A DNA stretch of 35,131 nucleotides from Treponema sp. (GTDB taxonomy: Bacteria > Spirochaetota > Spirochaetia > Treponematales > Breznakiellaceae): positions 48,784 to 83,914 of the forward strand of contig WQTD01000001.1 in assembly GCA_009786455.1 (NCBI GenBank), read 5' to 3'. The notes beneath the pieces were generated by a model, which was not told the origin of the DNA, searched no databases, and worked only from the letters and a program-made list of their open reading frames with translations. This document shows positions 18,516-27,686 of the stretch, piece after piece. Made by a program: the position numbers and the translations under genes. Each line of letters opens with the position of its first letter. Position 1 is the stretch's first letter.

Positions 18516-20043
18516 AATTTCTCTCTGCGTCCTTTTTTATAGTTAATAAATCTCCAAGATGCAGGATCAATTTTGTAAGTTCTTCCGCTGATGAAGTTGC
18601 AATTTTTGTGGACTGAATAAAGCTTACATGCCCTGTTGTAATATCCTTTATCGCCGTATTTATTTGTTCCGTTGATTTAAGCTGCTGCTGGCCTGACAAT
18701 GTTATTGTCTGAGCCTGCCTGGAAGTTCCGTCCGCTCCTTTTCTTATTTCGTTAAAAATTTCTTCAAGTTTTTTTATAAGATTATTACCGTAATTTATTT
18801 TTGATGCGCTTTCCTTTCCGGAAGTAATAAGCGAAGATGATGAACGATGAATATCATCAGCCTGTTTGCGGATTTCCTTTGTAAGGGATGCGATGTTATC
18901 TGCAAGGCGGTTTACTTCGCTTGATACAAGCGAAAAACGCCTGCCGTATTCACCAGCGCTTGCCGCTTCAAGAGCTGCGTTAAATGCAATTACTTTTGTC
19001 TGGTCAGTAATTGCGTTGATAATTTCAATTATATCGCTGATTTTTATCATTTTGTTTCCAAGGGTAATAATGCCGTAAACAACGCCGTCATTTTTACTTT
19101 TTATGTCTTCAAGCTGTTCGACATTTCGTTTTAAAAGCGCAAATCCCTGATTTACATCAGTTTCCATCTTTGACGCAATGGAAGCGACGTCTGACGTTTT
19201 TTCCGCTATTTCAGCCGTTATCTGCCTGTTCTCCCTTATTGTCGCTTCAATTTCCTGAATGCTGACAGCCTGATTATTTGCCGTTGTAAAGATATCTTTT
19301 GATGAAAGAAAAATATCATCTGTTGACTTGCGGATAGTATCAGCAATTCCCTGGGTCTGCTTTACAATATTGGAAGAGATTTTTGCGGCATTGGACTGAG
19401 TTTCAATCAATCCGCTGAACAATTTCAGGTGGCGACTGCACGCTACGCCTGTAATGGCTCCTGTTACTATCATGGCCATAAACCGGAAGGATTCGTTTAG
19501 GGAAGGAAAGGAAACAGCCATCGCGCTGCCGTCGGGCAGATTGTAAAAATAGGGCATATCCAGAGCATCCGCTCTTAACATAACTACAAGAAAATAGCAT
19601 ACACCGGCGTAAATGCCGGAAAAGACGGCGCATCTGACGCTGTACCTGAAAGCGCCAAGCAGTATCAGCACAAAATAAAAAAGCGCCCATATTGAAAGGT
19701 AGGGAATCGGCGGATCAAGATGAGGATAACTGCACCCGATATAAATGCTTGCGCTTATGAGCGTCATGTCAAAGATTACGCAGAAATATTTAAATGATCT
19801 GTGTACGGATTTTCTATTGCGAAGGTAAATGAAAATAATTACCGAAAACAAAAGAAAAACATTGTTTGGGATGTATCCGTAGGGAGGAAAAGGTTCAAGC
19901 CCTTCAATATGCCTTAAAACAGCGAAAAGAACGACAACGCCGACATACAAAAGCGCAATTACAAACCGGAATTTATTAATGAGTTTTTCACCTTCGAATT
20001 CATCTCTTTCTGTTTTTGCCGAAATAAAAGTATTCAACTGCAT
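18502..20043 (-). CDS. Methyl-accepting chemotaxis protein with multi-TM N-terminal domain (MCP-3)
   Basis: DQTKVIAFNAALEAASAGEYGRRFSLVSSEVNRLA. Membrane region GCSYPHLDPPIPYLSIWALFYFVLILLGAFRYSVRCAVFSGIYAGVCYF is paralogous to MCP-1/2. Confidence 0.92.
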   Translation of the reverse strand: MQLNTFISAKTERDEFEGEKLINKFRFVIALLYVGVVVLFAVLRHIEGLEPFPPYGYIPNNVFLLFSVIIFIYLRNRKSVHRSFKYFCVIFDMTLISASIYIGCSYPHLDPPIPYLSIWALFYFVLILLGAFRYSVRCAVFSGIYAGVCYFLVVMLRADALDMPYFYNLPDGSAMAVSFPSLNESFRFMAMIVTGAITGVACSRHLKLFSGLIETQSNAAKISSNIVKQTQGIADTIRKSTDDIFLSSKDIFTTANNQAVSIQEIEATIRENRQITAEIAEKTSDVASIASKMETDVNQGFALLKRNVEQLEDIKSKNDGVVYGIITLGNKMIKISDIIEIINAITDQTKVIAFNAALEAASAGEYGRRFSLVSSEVNRLADNIASLTKEIRKQADDIHRSSSSLITSGKESASKINYGNNLIKKLEEIFNEIRKGADGTSRQAQTITLSGQQQLKSTEQINTAIKDITTGHVSFIQSTKIATSSAEELTKLILHLGDLLTIKKDAERNYDQN

Positions 20044-20045
20044 AA

Positions 20046-22031
20046 TTATTCCTGCACTCTCGTCTGGTATTCCGAAAGTTTTTCTTTCAACTCAGAAGAC
20101 ATACCGCTGAGTTTCTCCACTGTAGAAAGCGTTTTTGACGAAGAAGCGACAAATTGCTTGATTCCGATTGATATTTCCTTTAACGCCTGAAAAACCTGTA
20201 CGGATGCAAGTTCCTGCTGCTTGCTTAAATTTGATATCTGCTGTGAACGATCAGCTACATTCTGCGAAACATCGACAATATTTTCAAAAACTTCCTTCTG
20301 TTCAACCATTCTGTTGTATCCAGTTTCAATGGCGTTGGAGCCGTTGTTCGCTTCTGTGATAAGAATGCCTGAGGCTTCCTGCACTTCAGAAATTTTTTCC
20401 TTTATTTCAATTACGGATTCCACAACATTATCGGCGAAGCGCCTTATTTCGCTTGCTACGACAGAGAAGCGGCTTCCCGCTTCTCCTGAAGAAGACGCTT
20501 CCAGGGCTGCGTTAAATGCGATCAGCTTTGTGCGGTCTGCGATTGTATCAATCAGCTGAATTGATTCGTCAATGCGGGAAAGCATGTCCGCAAGGTTTTT
20601 AATTATCTCAATGATTTTTGCGTTTTGCTGGAGGATATCAAGCATCATATCTTCATTCGCGTCACGAAGATCAGCGCCTCTTTTGCTCAGTTCCTGCGTT
20701 TGCACCGCAAGCTGCGCAACTTCTACGGTTTTTTCAGCCGCTTTTGAGGAAAGATCCTTGTTGTTTTCCATTGTGTTGACAATTTCCGCTATGCTCGCTG
20801 ATTGTTCATTCGCAGTAGCGGTTACTTCCTGCGCTGAAGAAGAAAGCTCAACTGCGGCGGTTGTTACCATATCAGTGTTACTGTTAAACGAAATGAAAGT
20901 TGTGTTTAATTTTTTCAAAAAAACGCCGAGAGCTGTTATCAAGTCTCCCATCTCGTCGCGTGATATTGCTTCAATGGTAACTGTTAGATCGTTTTCATCA
21001 AGGCGTTTAAATACCTTGCCCATTAAACCTGTGGATTTTCTTATGTAATTGCCGGTTGATATTATCATGCCGAACGCAAGAAAAGTCGCAAGAAGAGCTG
21101 CGCCGAGAGAAGCGATGAACCGAAACCAGTGCGACCTTATCCTTGATGATATTACTGTTTCCAGCCTGTCAAGCGAAGCGCTCTGAAGCCTGAATACAGC
21201 GTTATTTGTATGACCGGATGCTTCATAAAGAACAGAAACAACCTGATGATCAATTTCTTCGCTTGCAAGCACCTGTTCTACAGCCCTGTGGAAATATGCG
21301 ATTCTTTCAATGCATCCCTTTAAAAGGTACTCAAAACTTTCAAAGTTTGAATCATTCTTAAACCCATGAGTATTTATAATATCAAAACGTTTTTGAATTC
21401 TTGCGTTATCTGAATAAAGAAGAAGATCAAGCTGAAGCAGAAGTTCAGATTTTCGTCTCTGCGTAAAAGCGCCGTCAATGATTGTACGAAGCAGATTATC
21501 AATAACGACAATTTTATCCTGTGCCTGCGGCATTTCATATACAGATGCTGATATCAGATACGCGCTTTCAAGCTCACCGTCGGTTATAAGCCCTGATATA
21601 TCGCCTATATACGCTGTTAATCTGAATAAATCGTTCATTAATTCCCTGTAAGACCATAAAATTGCATCCCGTCTTACCGCATTCACCAAATATTCCCAGT
21701 TATCATGAAGATTTTTCATTGAAACAAGAACCGGTTTTGAACCGAAATTAGAAGTATATTTATTATCCAGTTCCAAAAATAATTCCGATATGTACTGTTT
21801 TGTAAACGCTAAGTCGCCCGGCGCGTTATCAACTGAGATCCTGACATATTGCGGGATACTGTGCATAAGGGACAACGCAGGACGCAGGGTTTCGATGCCT
21901 TTTAATTCAGTGTTTTCTTTCTGAATCGAGGCGACGGAAATGGATATAACCGAAAAAAGCAATATTCCCAGCGGCAGCAGAAACGCCGCCACGCTTATTA
22001 TCAGTCTGACTGTTAATTTCAGGTCTTTCAT
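20046..22031 (-). CDS. Methyl-accepting chemotaxis protein with periplasmic helical domain and HAMP-like region (MCP-4)
   Basis: N-terminal TM, about 280 aa helical periplasmic segment, second TM (FIASLGAALLATFLAFGMII), HAMP-like region (LTVTIEAISRDEMGDLITALGVFL), and hairpin DRTKLIAFNAALEASSSGEAGSRFSVVASEIRRFA. Confidence 0.92.
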   Translation of the reverse strand: MKDLKLTVRLIISVAAFLLPLGILLFSVISISVASIQKENTELKGIETLRPALSLMHSIPQYVRISVDNAPGDLAFTKQYISELFLELDNKYTSNFGSKPVLVSMKNLHDNWEYLVNAVRRDAILWSYRELMNDLFRLTAYIGDISGLITDGELESAYLISASVYEMPQAQDKIVVIDNLLRTIIDGAFTQRRKSELLLQLDLLLYSDNARIQKRFDIINTHGFKNDSNFESFEYLLKGCIERIAYFHRAVEQVLASEEIDHQVVSVLYEASGHTNNAVFRLQSASLDRLETVISSRIRSHWFRFIASLGAALLATFLAFGMIISTGNYIRKSTGLMGKVFKRLDENDLTVTIEAISRDEMGDLITALGVFLKKLNTTFISFNSNTDMVTTAAVELSSSAQEVTATANEQSASIAEIVNTMENNKDLSSKAAEKTVEVAQLAVQTQELSKRGADLRDANEDMMLDILQQNAKIIEIIKNLADMLSRIDESIQLIDTIADRTKLIAFNAALEASSSGEAGSRFSVVASEIRRFADNVVESVIEIKEKISEVQEASGILITEANNGSNAIETGYNRMVEQKEVFENIVDVSQNVADRSQQISNLSKQQELASVQVFQALKEISIGIKQFVASSSKTLSTVEKLSGMSSELKEKLSEYQTRVQE

Positions 22032-23587
22032 CTGACACCTCTTGAGTTATGCAAATTCTTTTCAAGGATTCGCAGAAAATAGTCGGGAGAAAATCCGCCC
22101 ATAAAACATTCATAATGCATATTGTTGTTTGATTCTGTACTTTGCAGGAGCCTGATGCTTTCGATGGTTCTATTGATTTTATACTCATATCTTGTCTGGT
22201 TTCCATCCGCCGATATGGAAGCGATTCTGTAAAAAGCGGGCCAGAATAACTTGTTCATAACTGATGCTTCAGTATAATATTTTTCCGCTTCTTTATTGTT
22301 GCCGATAAAAAAGAAGTATTCGCCGCGAAGAAATTTTACGCAGTCTCCCCAGTTTGATTTTTCCATGATTAATAATACATTATCTGCGTTTACAAAGTCC
22401 TGCATATGTAAAAAATAAATTACTGCGGCCGCCATGCAGCTTGCTGATACTGAGTCTTTGCTGTTGTTTAATGTTTCGATAACAGTTTCCGCGTTTTCTT
22501 TTCCGTCGTTATTTTTAATAATCTCGGAAACTTCCGATAAATTAACCAGAATTCCGGCGTGTTTTGCCGCGACAGCCTTATTAAAAGATTTTGTTTTAAT
22601 CTTTTTTTCAGGTTTGGAAGCAGCTTCGCCATTTGCAGCGGGACTGTCTTTTTGCATGTAAAAAGGCTGCTGTTTAACGTCCGCAATTTCGGTTTTACGG
22701 AAATAAAACGCATCAGAGGAAAATTTTGTCAAAAGCCGGGGATGTTTAACAGATGACGTTTCTGAAATGCCCAGAAAAAGATATCCGTCAGCGGAAAGGG
22801 ATTCAACAAGATTGTCAATGACAATCTGCCTGTTTTTGGACGTAAAATAAATCAGAGCGTTTCTGAAAAATATAATATCGTATTGTTTTTCAAGGCCGCG
22901 CATGATGTTATGCGGGAAGAAATTTATTTTTTTACAAATATCCTGCGAAATAAAAAATTCACTTTCATCGCGTGTAATGTATGAATCCAGGATATATTTC
23001 CAGGTGGAGCCGTCATTACGGAGGGTATTTGCAGAGTAACGGGCATTTTTTGCAGTTTCAATTACTTCATTGCTTACATCAAAGGCGTCAATTGAATAAT
23101 CAATACTCATTCCGTTTTTAATACGCTGATCAATGAGCATGGCGATGCTGTAGGCTTCGCATCCTATGGAAACCGCAGCAGAGCAAATTTTCAAAGGACG
23201 GTTAAGCTTTGAAAATTCCGGCAGCATTCTGGAGAGAAGTTCGAAGTGCACTTCTTCCCTGAAAAAATACGTCTCGTTTATTGTAACGATCTTTGATATG
23301 TCGTATATCTGTTCTCTTGTCGCAAGAAGAGCTTCATAGGCAGACGGGTTTTCAATAAATGTATGGGTGCATGTTTCTTCCATGTATTTGTTTAAATTTT
23401 TCAAAGCTTCCGCTCTTGCCTTAATACCCAGTATTTGTTCAATCCGGTAAAATAAAAACAACAACGCAGGGTCGGAAAGCACCTCCGCAGGAATCTCTTC
23501 GGAAACACCATGATTATTTACAGAGCCGTTCTGCATGTTACGCGAAAACCTGTTTGTTTTTGGCGGATCCGCTCTTGTTTCAATCAT
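22028..23587 (-). CDS. CheR-type MCP methyltransferase with C-terminal (TPR-like) extension
   Basis: NETYFFREEVHFELLSRMLPEF, LKICSAAVSIGCEAYSIAMLI and YDIIFFRNALIYFTSKNRQIVIDNL. About 200 aa C-terminal extension with helical repeats (GEYFFFIGNNKEAEKYYTEASVMNKLFWPAFYRIAS). Confidence 0.93.
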   Translation of the reverse strand: MIETRADPPKTNRFSRNMQNGSVNNHGVSEEIPAEVLSDPALLFLFYRIEQILGIKARAEALKNLNKYMEETCTHTFIENPSAYEALLATREQIYDISKIVTINETYFFREEVHFELLSRMLPEFSKLNRPLKICSAAVSIGCEAYSIAMLIDQRIKNGMSIDYSIDAFDVSNEVIETAKNARYSANTLRNDGSTWKYILDSYITRDESEFFISQDICKKINFFPHNIMRGLEKQYDIIFFRNALIYFTSKNRQIVIDNLVESLSADGYLFLGISETSSVKHPRLLTKFSSDAFYFRKTEIADVKQQPFYMQKDSPAANGEAASKPEKKIKTKSFNKAVAAKHAGILVNLSEVSEIIKNNDGKENAETVIETLNNSKDSVSASCMAAAVIYFLHMQDFVNADNVLLIMEKSNWGDCVKFLRGEYFFFIGNNKEAEKYYTEASVMNKLFWPAFYRIASISADGNQTRYEYKINRTIESIRLLQSTESNNNMHYECFMGGFSPDYFLRILEKNLHNSRGVR

Positions 23588-23590
23588 GTT

Positions 23591-24595
23591 TTATTTTTCT
23601 CCGCCTGTTAATGAACAAAGCGTGTTTTTTATTTCACCCAGGGGAAGAACAATATCGACACAGCCTGTATCAATCGCGGCTTTAGGCATGCCGAAAATCA
23701 TTGAGGAAGATTCATCCTGCGCGATAGTAATGCCGCCGGCCTTCTTTATAAAGCTGGTGCCTTCGGCTCCGTCATAACCCATACCGGTAAGTACAACGCT
23801 GATTAATGAATTTCTGAATGAAGCAGCCGCGCTTTTAAAAAGAAGGTCGGCCGCCGGTTTTTGATTATTAACGGGATTACCGTCATCAAATGATAAAACA
23901 TCATTCTTGATAACAAGGTGTTTGTCTGTCGGCGCCACATAAATGTTTCCTTTTATGGGAAAAGTATTTTCACGCGCAAGCTGAACATTTAAACGGGAGT
24001 AACCGTTAAGCCATTGCACAAAGCTGAGGTCAAATCCTGATGTATTATGCTGAACCAGTATTATGGGAACCCCGAAATTTTCAGGAAGATCGGAACACAG
24101 CCTGCAAAGAGCCATGGGTCCTCCTGTTGATGAAGCGATAACAACGCAATTTATTCTGCGCGAACCTGTAAGCGGGTCAGCATGGGATTGAACGGATGAA
24201 ACCCTGTTTTTAATATGAGTTATGTGTTTTAATGTGTTGAAAATCTCCTGCCTTTTTTGTTCATCCATATGCGCTGTAAAAAGGTCTTTTGGAAAAAATT
24301 CGTGAGCTCCCTTTACTATGGCATCGTAAGCGGTTTTTGCGGTATCATGTGTGCTGATTACAACAATGCCGCATTTTGAAAATTTCCTGATTTCAACAAC
24401 TGCATCAAGTCCGTTCATTACAGGCATTTCAATATCCATTGTAATTAGATCGGGATCAAGCATCCGCGCTTTTGTTATGCCGTCCTGGCCGTCTTCGCCT
24501 TCACCGATTATTTCAAAGGAGCCTTCGCCTGACAGAAAATCCCTTATAATTGAGCGAACAAGCGGGCTGTCATCTACAATTAAAGTCCTGGTCAT
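23591..24595 (-). CDS. cheB: Chemotaxis response regulator protein-glutamate methylesterase
   Basis: REC (TLIVDDSPLVRSIIRDFL, LITMDIEMPVMNGLDAVVEI) plus methylesterase core (VVIASSTGGPMALCRLCSDLP, ILVQHNTSGFDLSFVQWLN, VVLTGMGYDGAEGTSFIKKAGG). Confidence 0.95.
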   Translation of the reverse strand: MTRTLIVDDSPLVRSIIRDFLSGEGSFEIIGEGEDGQDGITKARMLDPDLITMDIEMPVMNGLDAVVEIRKFSKCGIVVISTHDTAKTAYDAIVKGAHEFFPKDLFTAHMDEQKRQEIFNTLKHITHIKNRVSSVQSHADPLTGSRRINCVVIASSTGGPMALCRLCSDLPENFGVPIILVQHNTSGFDLSFVQWLNGYSRLNVQLARENTFPIKGNIYVAPTDKHLVIKNDVLSFDDGNPVNNQKPAADLLFKSAAASFRNSLISVVLTGMGYDGAEGTSFIKKAGGITIAQDESSSMIFGMPKAAIDTGCVDIVLPLGEIKNTLCSLTGGEK

Positions 24596-25029
24596 TTTAT
24601 TAATTCCTTTTGTATATTTTTTACAAGCTGCAATGGATTTAACAAAAGAATCAATCCTTCCTTATTGTTATTAAAAATAATGCTGCTGAAGCAATGAGCG
24701 AATTTGGTGACACCCAGATTTTTAGGTACGGAAAAAATGGACGCATCGGAAATGTTTGTTTCACTTTCAATTTCTGTTGTCAGCAAAATAAACCTGTTTT
24801 CCGCTGAGTAGTCAATTTTCATTTCCGCAGTGTTTTTAATAATAATTCCGTGCTTGATTTTTTCCGCGCCGCAATCAAAAAGGAGAGGAAGAGAAATATA
24901 GGTGTTTCCGTTTTCACTATTGTATTCAATTTTTTTCCCCGTTTCTTCGCGGAAGATGGTTATAGAAGATACAGAATCAATCGGAACAGCCATTGTAAAA
25001 CTGCTGTATGAGCAAAGGAAAACCCGCAT
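24592..25029 (-). CDS. Divergent CheW-like protein
   Basis: About 145 aa from Met at 25029 (MRVFLCSYSSFTMAVPIDSVSSI...) to EGLILLLNPLQLVKNIQKE. CheW-like start and end with a degenerate core. Located between cheW and cheB. ORF is listed from 25101. Confidence 0.65.
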   Translation of the reverse strand: MRVFLCSYSSFTMAVPIDSVSSITIFREETGKKIEYNSENGNTYISLPLLFDCGAEKIKHGIIIKNTAEMKIDYSAENRFILLTTEIESETNISDASIFSVPKNLGVTKFAHCFSSIIFNNNKEGLILLLNPLQLVKNIQKELIK

Positions 25030-25034
25030 TTTTT

Positions 25035-25514
25035 CTATTCTCCTGTAACACGGGATAATATTCTGCTGATATCCAGAACCAGAACATCGCTTTCTTTCCA
25101 TGTGAATGAAGCGGAAACCGCATCTGTGAGATCTCCGGCTTCAGAGTTTTTTTCCATATACAAAATAGTGTCATTCCTTATGTCGGCAATGCCTGACACA
25201 TCGTCGATTAAAAACGCGATACGATCAATTTCGTCTTTGACAATCAGCACTTTTTTCCGTGGGCTTGGAGTGTTGTAGAATAAAAGTCCGATGTCAAATA
25301 ACGCATAAGGAACAGAGTACCGATTGACAACGCCAAGTACATAAGAAGGCATAAGCGGAAGGGGATATACGGTTTCAAAAAGCGTGATCTCTCCGATCTG
25401 GCGGGATTGAATGCTGTAAAGTTTGTCCATTATCGAAAAAATTAAGTATTTTTCAGTATCATTGCTTTCAATTATTTCATCTTGAGGACTTACAGCCTCC
25501 GTTTTTTCCGGCAT
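25035..25514 (-). CDS. CheW-type chemotaxis coupling protein
   Basis: KYLIFSIMDKLYSIQSRQIGEI, YPLPLMPSYVLGVVNRYSVPYALFDIGLLF, AFLIDDVSGIADI and VLVLDISRIL. Confidence 0.88.
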   Translation of the reverse strand: MPEKTEAVSPQDEIIESNDTEKYLIFSIMDKLYSIQSRQIGEITLFETVYPLPLMPSYVLGVVNRYSVPYALFDIGLLFYNTPSPRKKVLIVKDEIDRIAFLIDDVSGIADIRNDTILYMEKNSEAGDLTDAVSASFTWKESDVLVLDISRILSRVTGE

Positions 25515-25571
25515 AACGCCTCCAAATGTAAAAATTTGCCAAAATCTGAATAAGTAACGTTCATTTTAACA

Positions 25572-27635
25572 TTAATACAAGAAATATTCCATATCTTTCA
25601 GCAGATTATTTATATCGCTAAAACTTTTTTTTGTTTGAGGCAGTGAGTTAAGGAATAATTTTCCGTAATTTTTTTTATAAAGACGGCTGTCAAGGACAGC
25701 GACAACCCCATTGTCGGTTCCGCGCCGCATAAGGCGGCCAAATCCCTGTTTAAACTTGATTACTGCCTGGGGAAGAGATAACTCCATAAAAGAGCTGCCG
25801 CCCTGTTTTTGAACAATTTCGCACCGCGCTTCATAAACAGGATCCCCGGGTGTGCGGAAAGGCAGCCGGCATATTATTACAAGCCGCAGAGTGTTTCCCG
25901 GAGCGTCCACTCCTTCCCAGAACGAATCCGTGGCAAACAGGCACGATTTTGTATCAGAAATAAAATCCTGCAAGAGCCTTGAACGATCATCATCGCCCTG
26001 TTTTAAACAGCGAATTCCAAGAGATGTAAGCTCGCTTTTGGCGGCATTAAACGCGCTACTCAAGGATTGGTAGGAAGTAAAAAGAACAAGAGCCGATCCG
26101 CCAGAAATTGAGGTTAAGCTGGTAACTGCATTATTTACATATTCCTGCCATCCCTCTTCATCGGGAAGGGGTGCATCGGCAGGACACGCAAGCAAAACAG
26201 CTTCCGAATATGGAAAGGGAGAGGAAAAACAGCCTGATAAAAGAACGCGATCATTAACTTCGCCGATGCCGCAGCGGGCAGCCCAGTAGGAAAAATCATT
26301 GTTAACAGCCAGCGTTGCCGATACGCAGACAACAGTTTTGTTGGGTAAAAATACGCTGTCTTTTAATTTTGGAGCGAGGTCAAGAGGAGTTCTGGTAAAG
26401 ACCGCCCATGGATTTGATGAAAACTTTTGTTTTTCTATCCAAAGCACTTCATCTTCATGCTTCTTGTATTTACAAAAAACATCGCAAATTTCAGCAGCGC
26501 CTTCCAGCCGTTTTATAATGCTTTTTATCTCCCAGACAAAAGGAAAAGCGGCGGTTTCATCATCAAGATTTTCAGTTATATCGCGAATCATACCTGTTAA
26601 TGAGAGAATGCGTTTTCGTAATTCGATAAAATGCGGGAAAAGCGATTTTTTCAGATATGATTCATCTGCGGCCGGAGACAGCCTGAACAAACCGTCCGCG
26701 CTGCATAACTGAAGAGCAAAATCATCGAGTTCTTCCGCGCAGGAGCGGACTTTCTGCAGAGCATCCGCAAGAGAATCGATTCTGTCTTCTTCGGGAGGAA
26801 GCATAGAACACAGCCTGACTAAAAGCCCCCGGCGATTTGCTCTGCGTTTTTGATACAGTCTTCCCAGCTGGCGGAAAATTCCGGTGCGCGCAAATTCCGC
26901 AGAGAAAAAAGACGTCGCTGCGTTTTCAATGGTGTGGGCTTCATCAAGTATCAGTCTTGTAAAAGGCGGAAGTACAACAGCGTTTTCATATCCGGCTCCC
27001 TGATACCTTACTGCAAGGTCAGCGAAAAGAAGATGATGGTTAACAACAATTATATCAGCGCCTCCTGCTTCTTTTCTCATTTTCAGGATAAAACAGGTTT
27101 CTTTCCATGGACAGTGATTACCGGGACACAGATCCGATTCAGAGCAGACGTTTGACCAGACATAATCAGACGGCATAAAAGTCAGCTCTGTTTTTTCGCC
27201 TGTTTTTGTTTTTTCAGCCCACTGTAATATCAGTTTTACTTCATTTGAATCAAACTCCTCCAGAAAAGGCGGCTCTTTTATCATGTCGTCAAGGCGGCGC
27301 ATGCAAAGATAATTGCCTCTTCCTTTCATGATGACCGCTTTAATATCCATACCTGTTGCGGAAGCCACAAGGGGAATGTCTTTATCAAAAAGCTGCTGCT
27401 GTAAGGTAATTGTTGCTGTTGAGATAACAACCTTTTCTTTTTTTTCCAGAGCAAAATGCATCGCGGGCAGAATATACGCAAATGATTTTCCTACACCGGT
27501 TCCGGCTTCAGCCATTAAAAGAGCGTCTTCGTTAAAACTTTTTATTATAAGTTCAAGAAGGTCCAGCTGCGCCTGACGCGGTTCGTAGGAAGAAAGCTTC
27601 CGCGCTACGCAACCGTTTTCGCGAAGGGAATCCAT
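25572..27635 (-). CDS. DinG/XPD-type ATP-dependent DNA helicase
   Basis: Walker A-like AEAGTGVGKSFAYILPA, Fe-S-type cysteines (CSESDLCPGNHCPWKETCF), LILDEAHTIENAA, and GFGRLMRRGTDNGVVAVLDSRLY. Confidence 0.9.
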   Translation of the reverse strand: MDSLRENGCVARKLSSYEPRQAQLDLLELIIKSFNEDALLMAEAGTGVGKSFAYILPAMHFALEKKEKVVISTATITLQQQLFDKDIPLVASATGMDIKAVIMKGRGNYLCMRRLDDMIKEPPFLEEFDSNEVKLILQWAEKTKTGEKTELTFMPSDYVWSNVCSESDLCPGNHCPWKETCFILKMRKEAGGADIIVVNHHLLFADLAVRYQGAGYENAVVLPPFTRLILDEAHTIENAATSFFSAEFARTGIFRQLGRLYQKRRANRRGLLVRLCSMLPPEEDRIDSLADALQKVRSCAEELDDFALQLCSADGLFRLSPAADESYLKKSLFPHFIELRKRILSLTGMIRDITENLDDETAAFPFVWEIKSIIKRLEGAAEICDVFCKYKKHEDEVLWIEKQKFSSNPWAVFTRTPLDLAPKLKDSVFLPNKTVVCVSATLAVNNDFSYWAARCGIGEVNDRVLLSGCFSSPFPYSEAVLLACPADAPLPDEEGWQEYVNNAVTSLTSISGGSALVLFTSYQSLSSAFNAAKSELTSLGIRCLKQGDDDRSRLLQDFISDTKSCLFATDSFWEGVDAPGNTLRLVIICRLPFRTPGDPVYEARCEIVQKQGGSSFMELSLPQAVIKFKQGFGRLMRRGTDNGVVAVLDSRLYKKNYGKLFLNSLPQTKKSFSDINNLLKDMEYFLY

Positions 27636-27686
27636 TATTGTCTGCAGATTAAGTTTTCCTGAAATTGTTCCCTCCCCGCTCTCTGA

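Noticed and set aside
11234-20043. The repeated MCP signalling hairpins (TKVIAFNAALEA...GERG.RF) considered as a DNA repeat or duplication artefact
   Set aside because: The copies differ at many codons and reflect protein-family conservation, not a recent DNA repeat.
20572-21048. 158-aa plus-strand ORF antisense to MCP-4
   Set aside because: Ser/Ala/Ile-rich shadow of the MCP coiled coil. Similar antisense ORFs occur over the other MCPs for the same reason.
25515-25571. Leader of cheW, checked for sigma-70, sigma-28 or sigma-54 promoter motifs
   Set aside because: Only scattered partial matches (for example TTGGCA or TAAAAT without a correctly spaced partner). Not strong enough to call.
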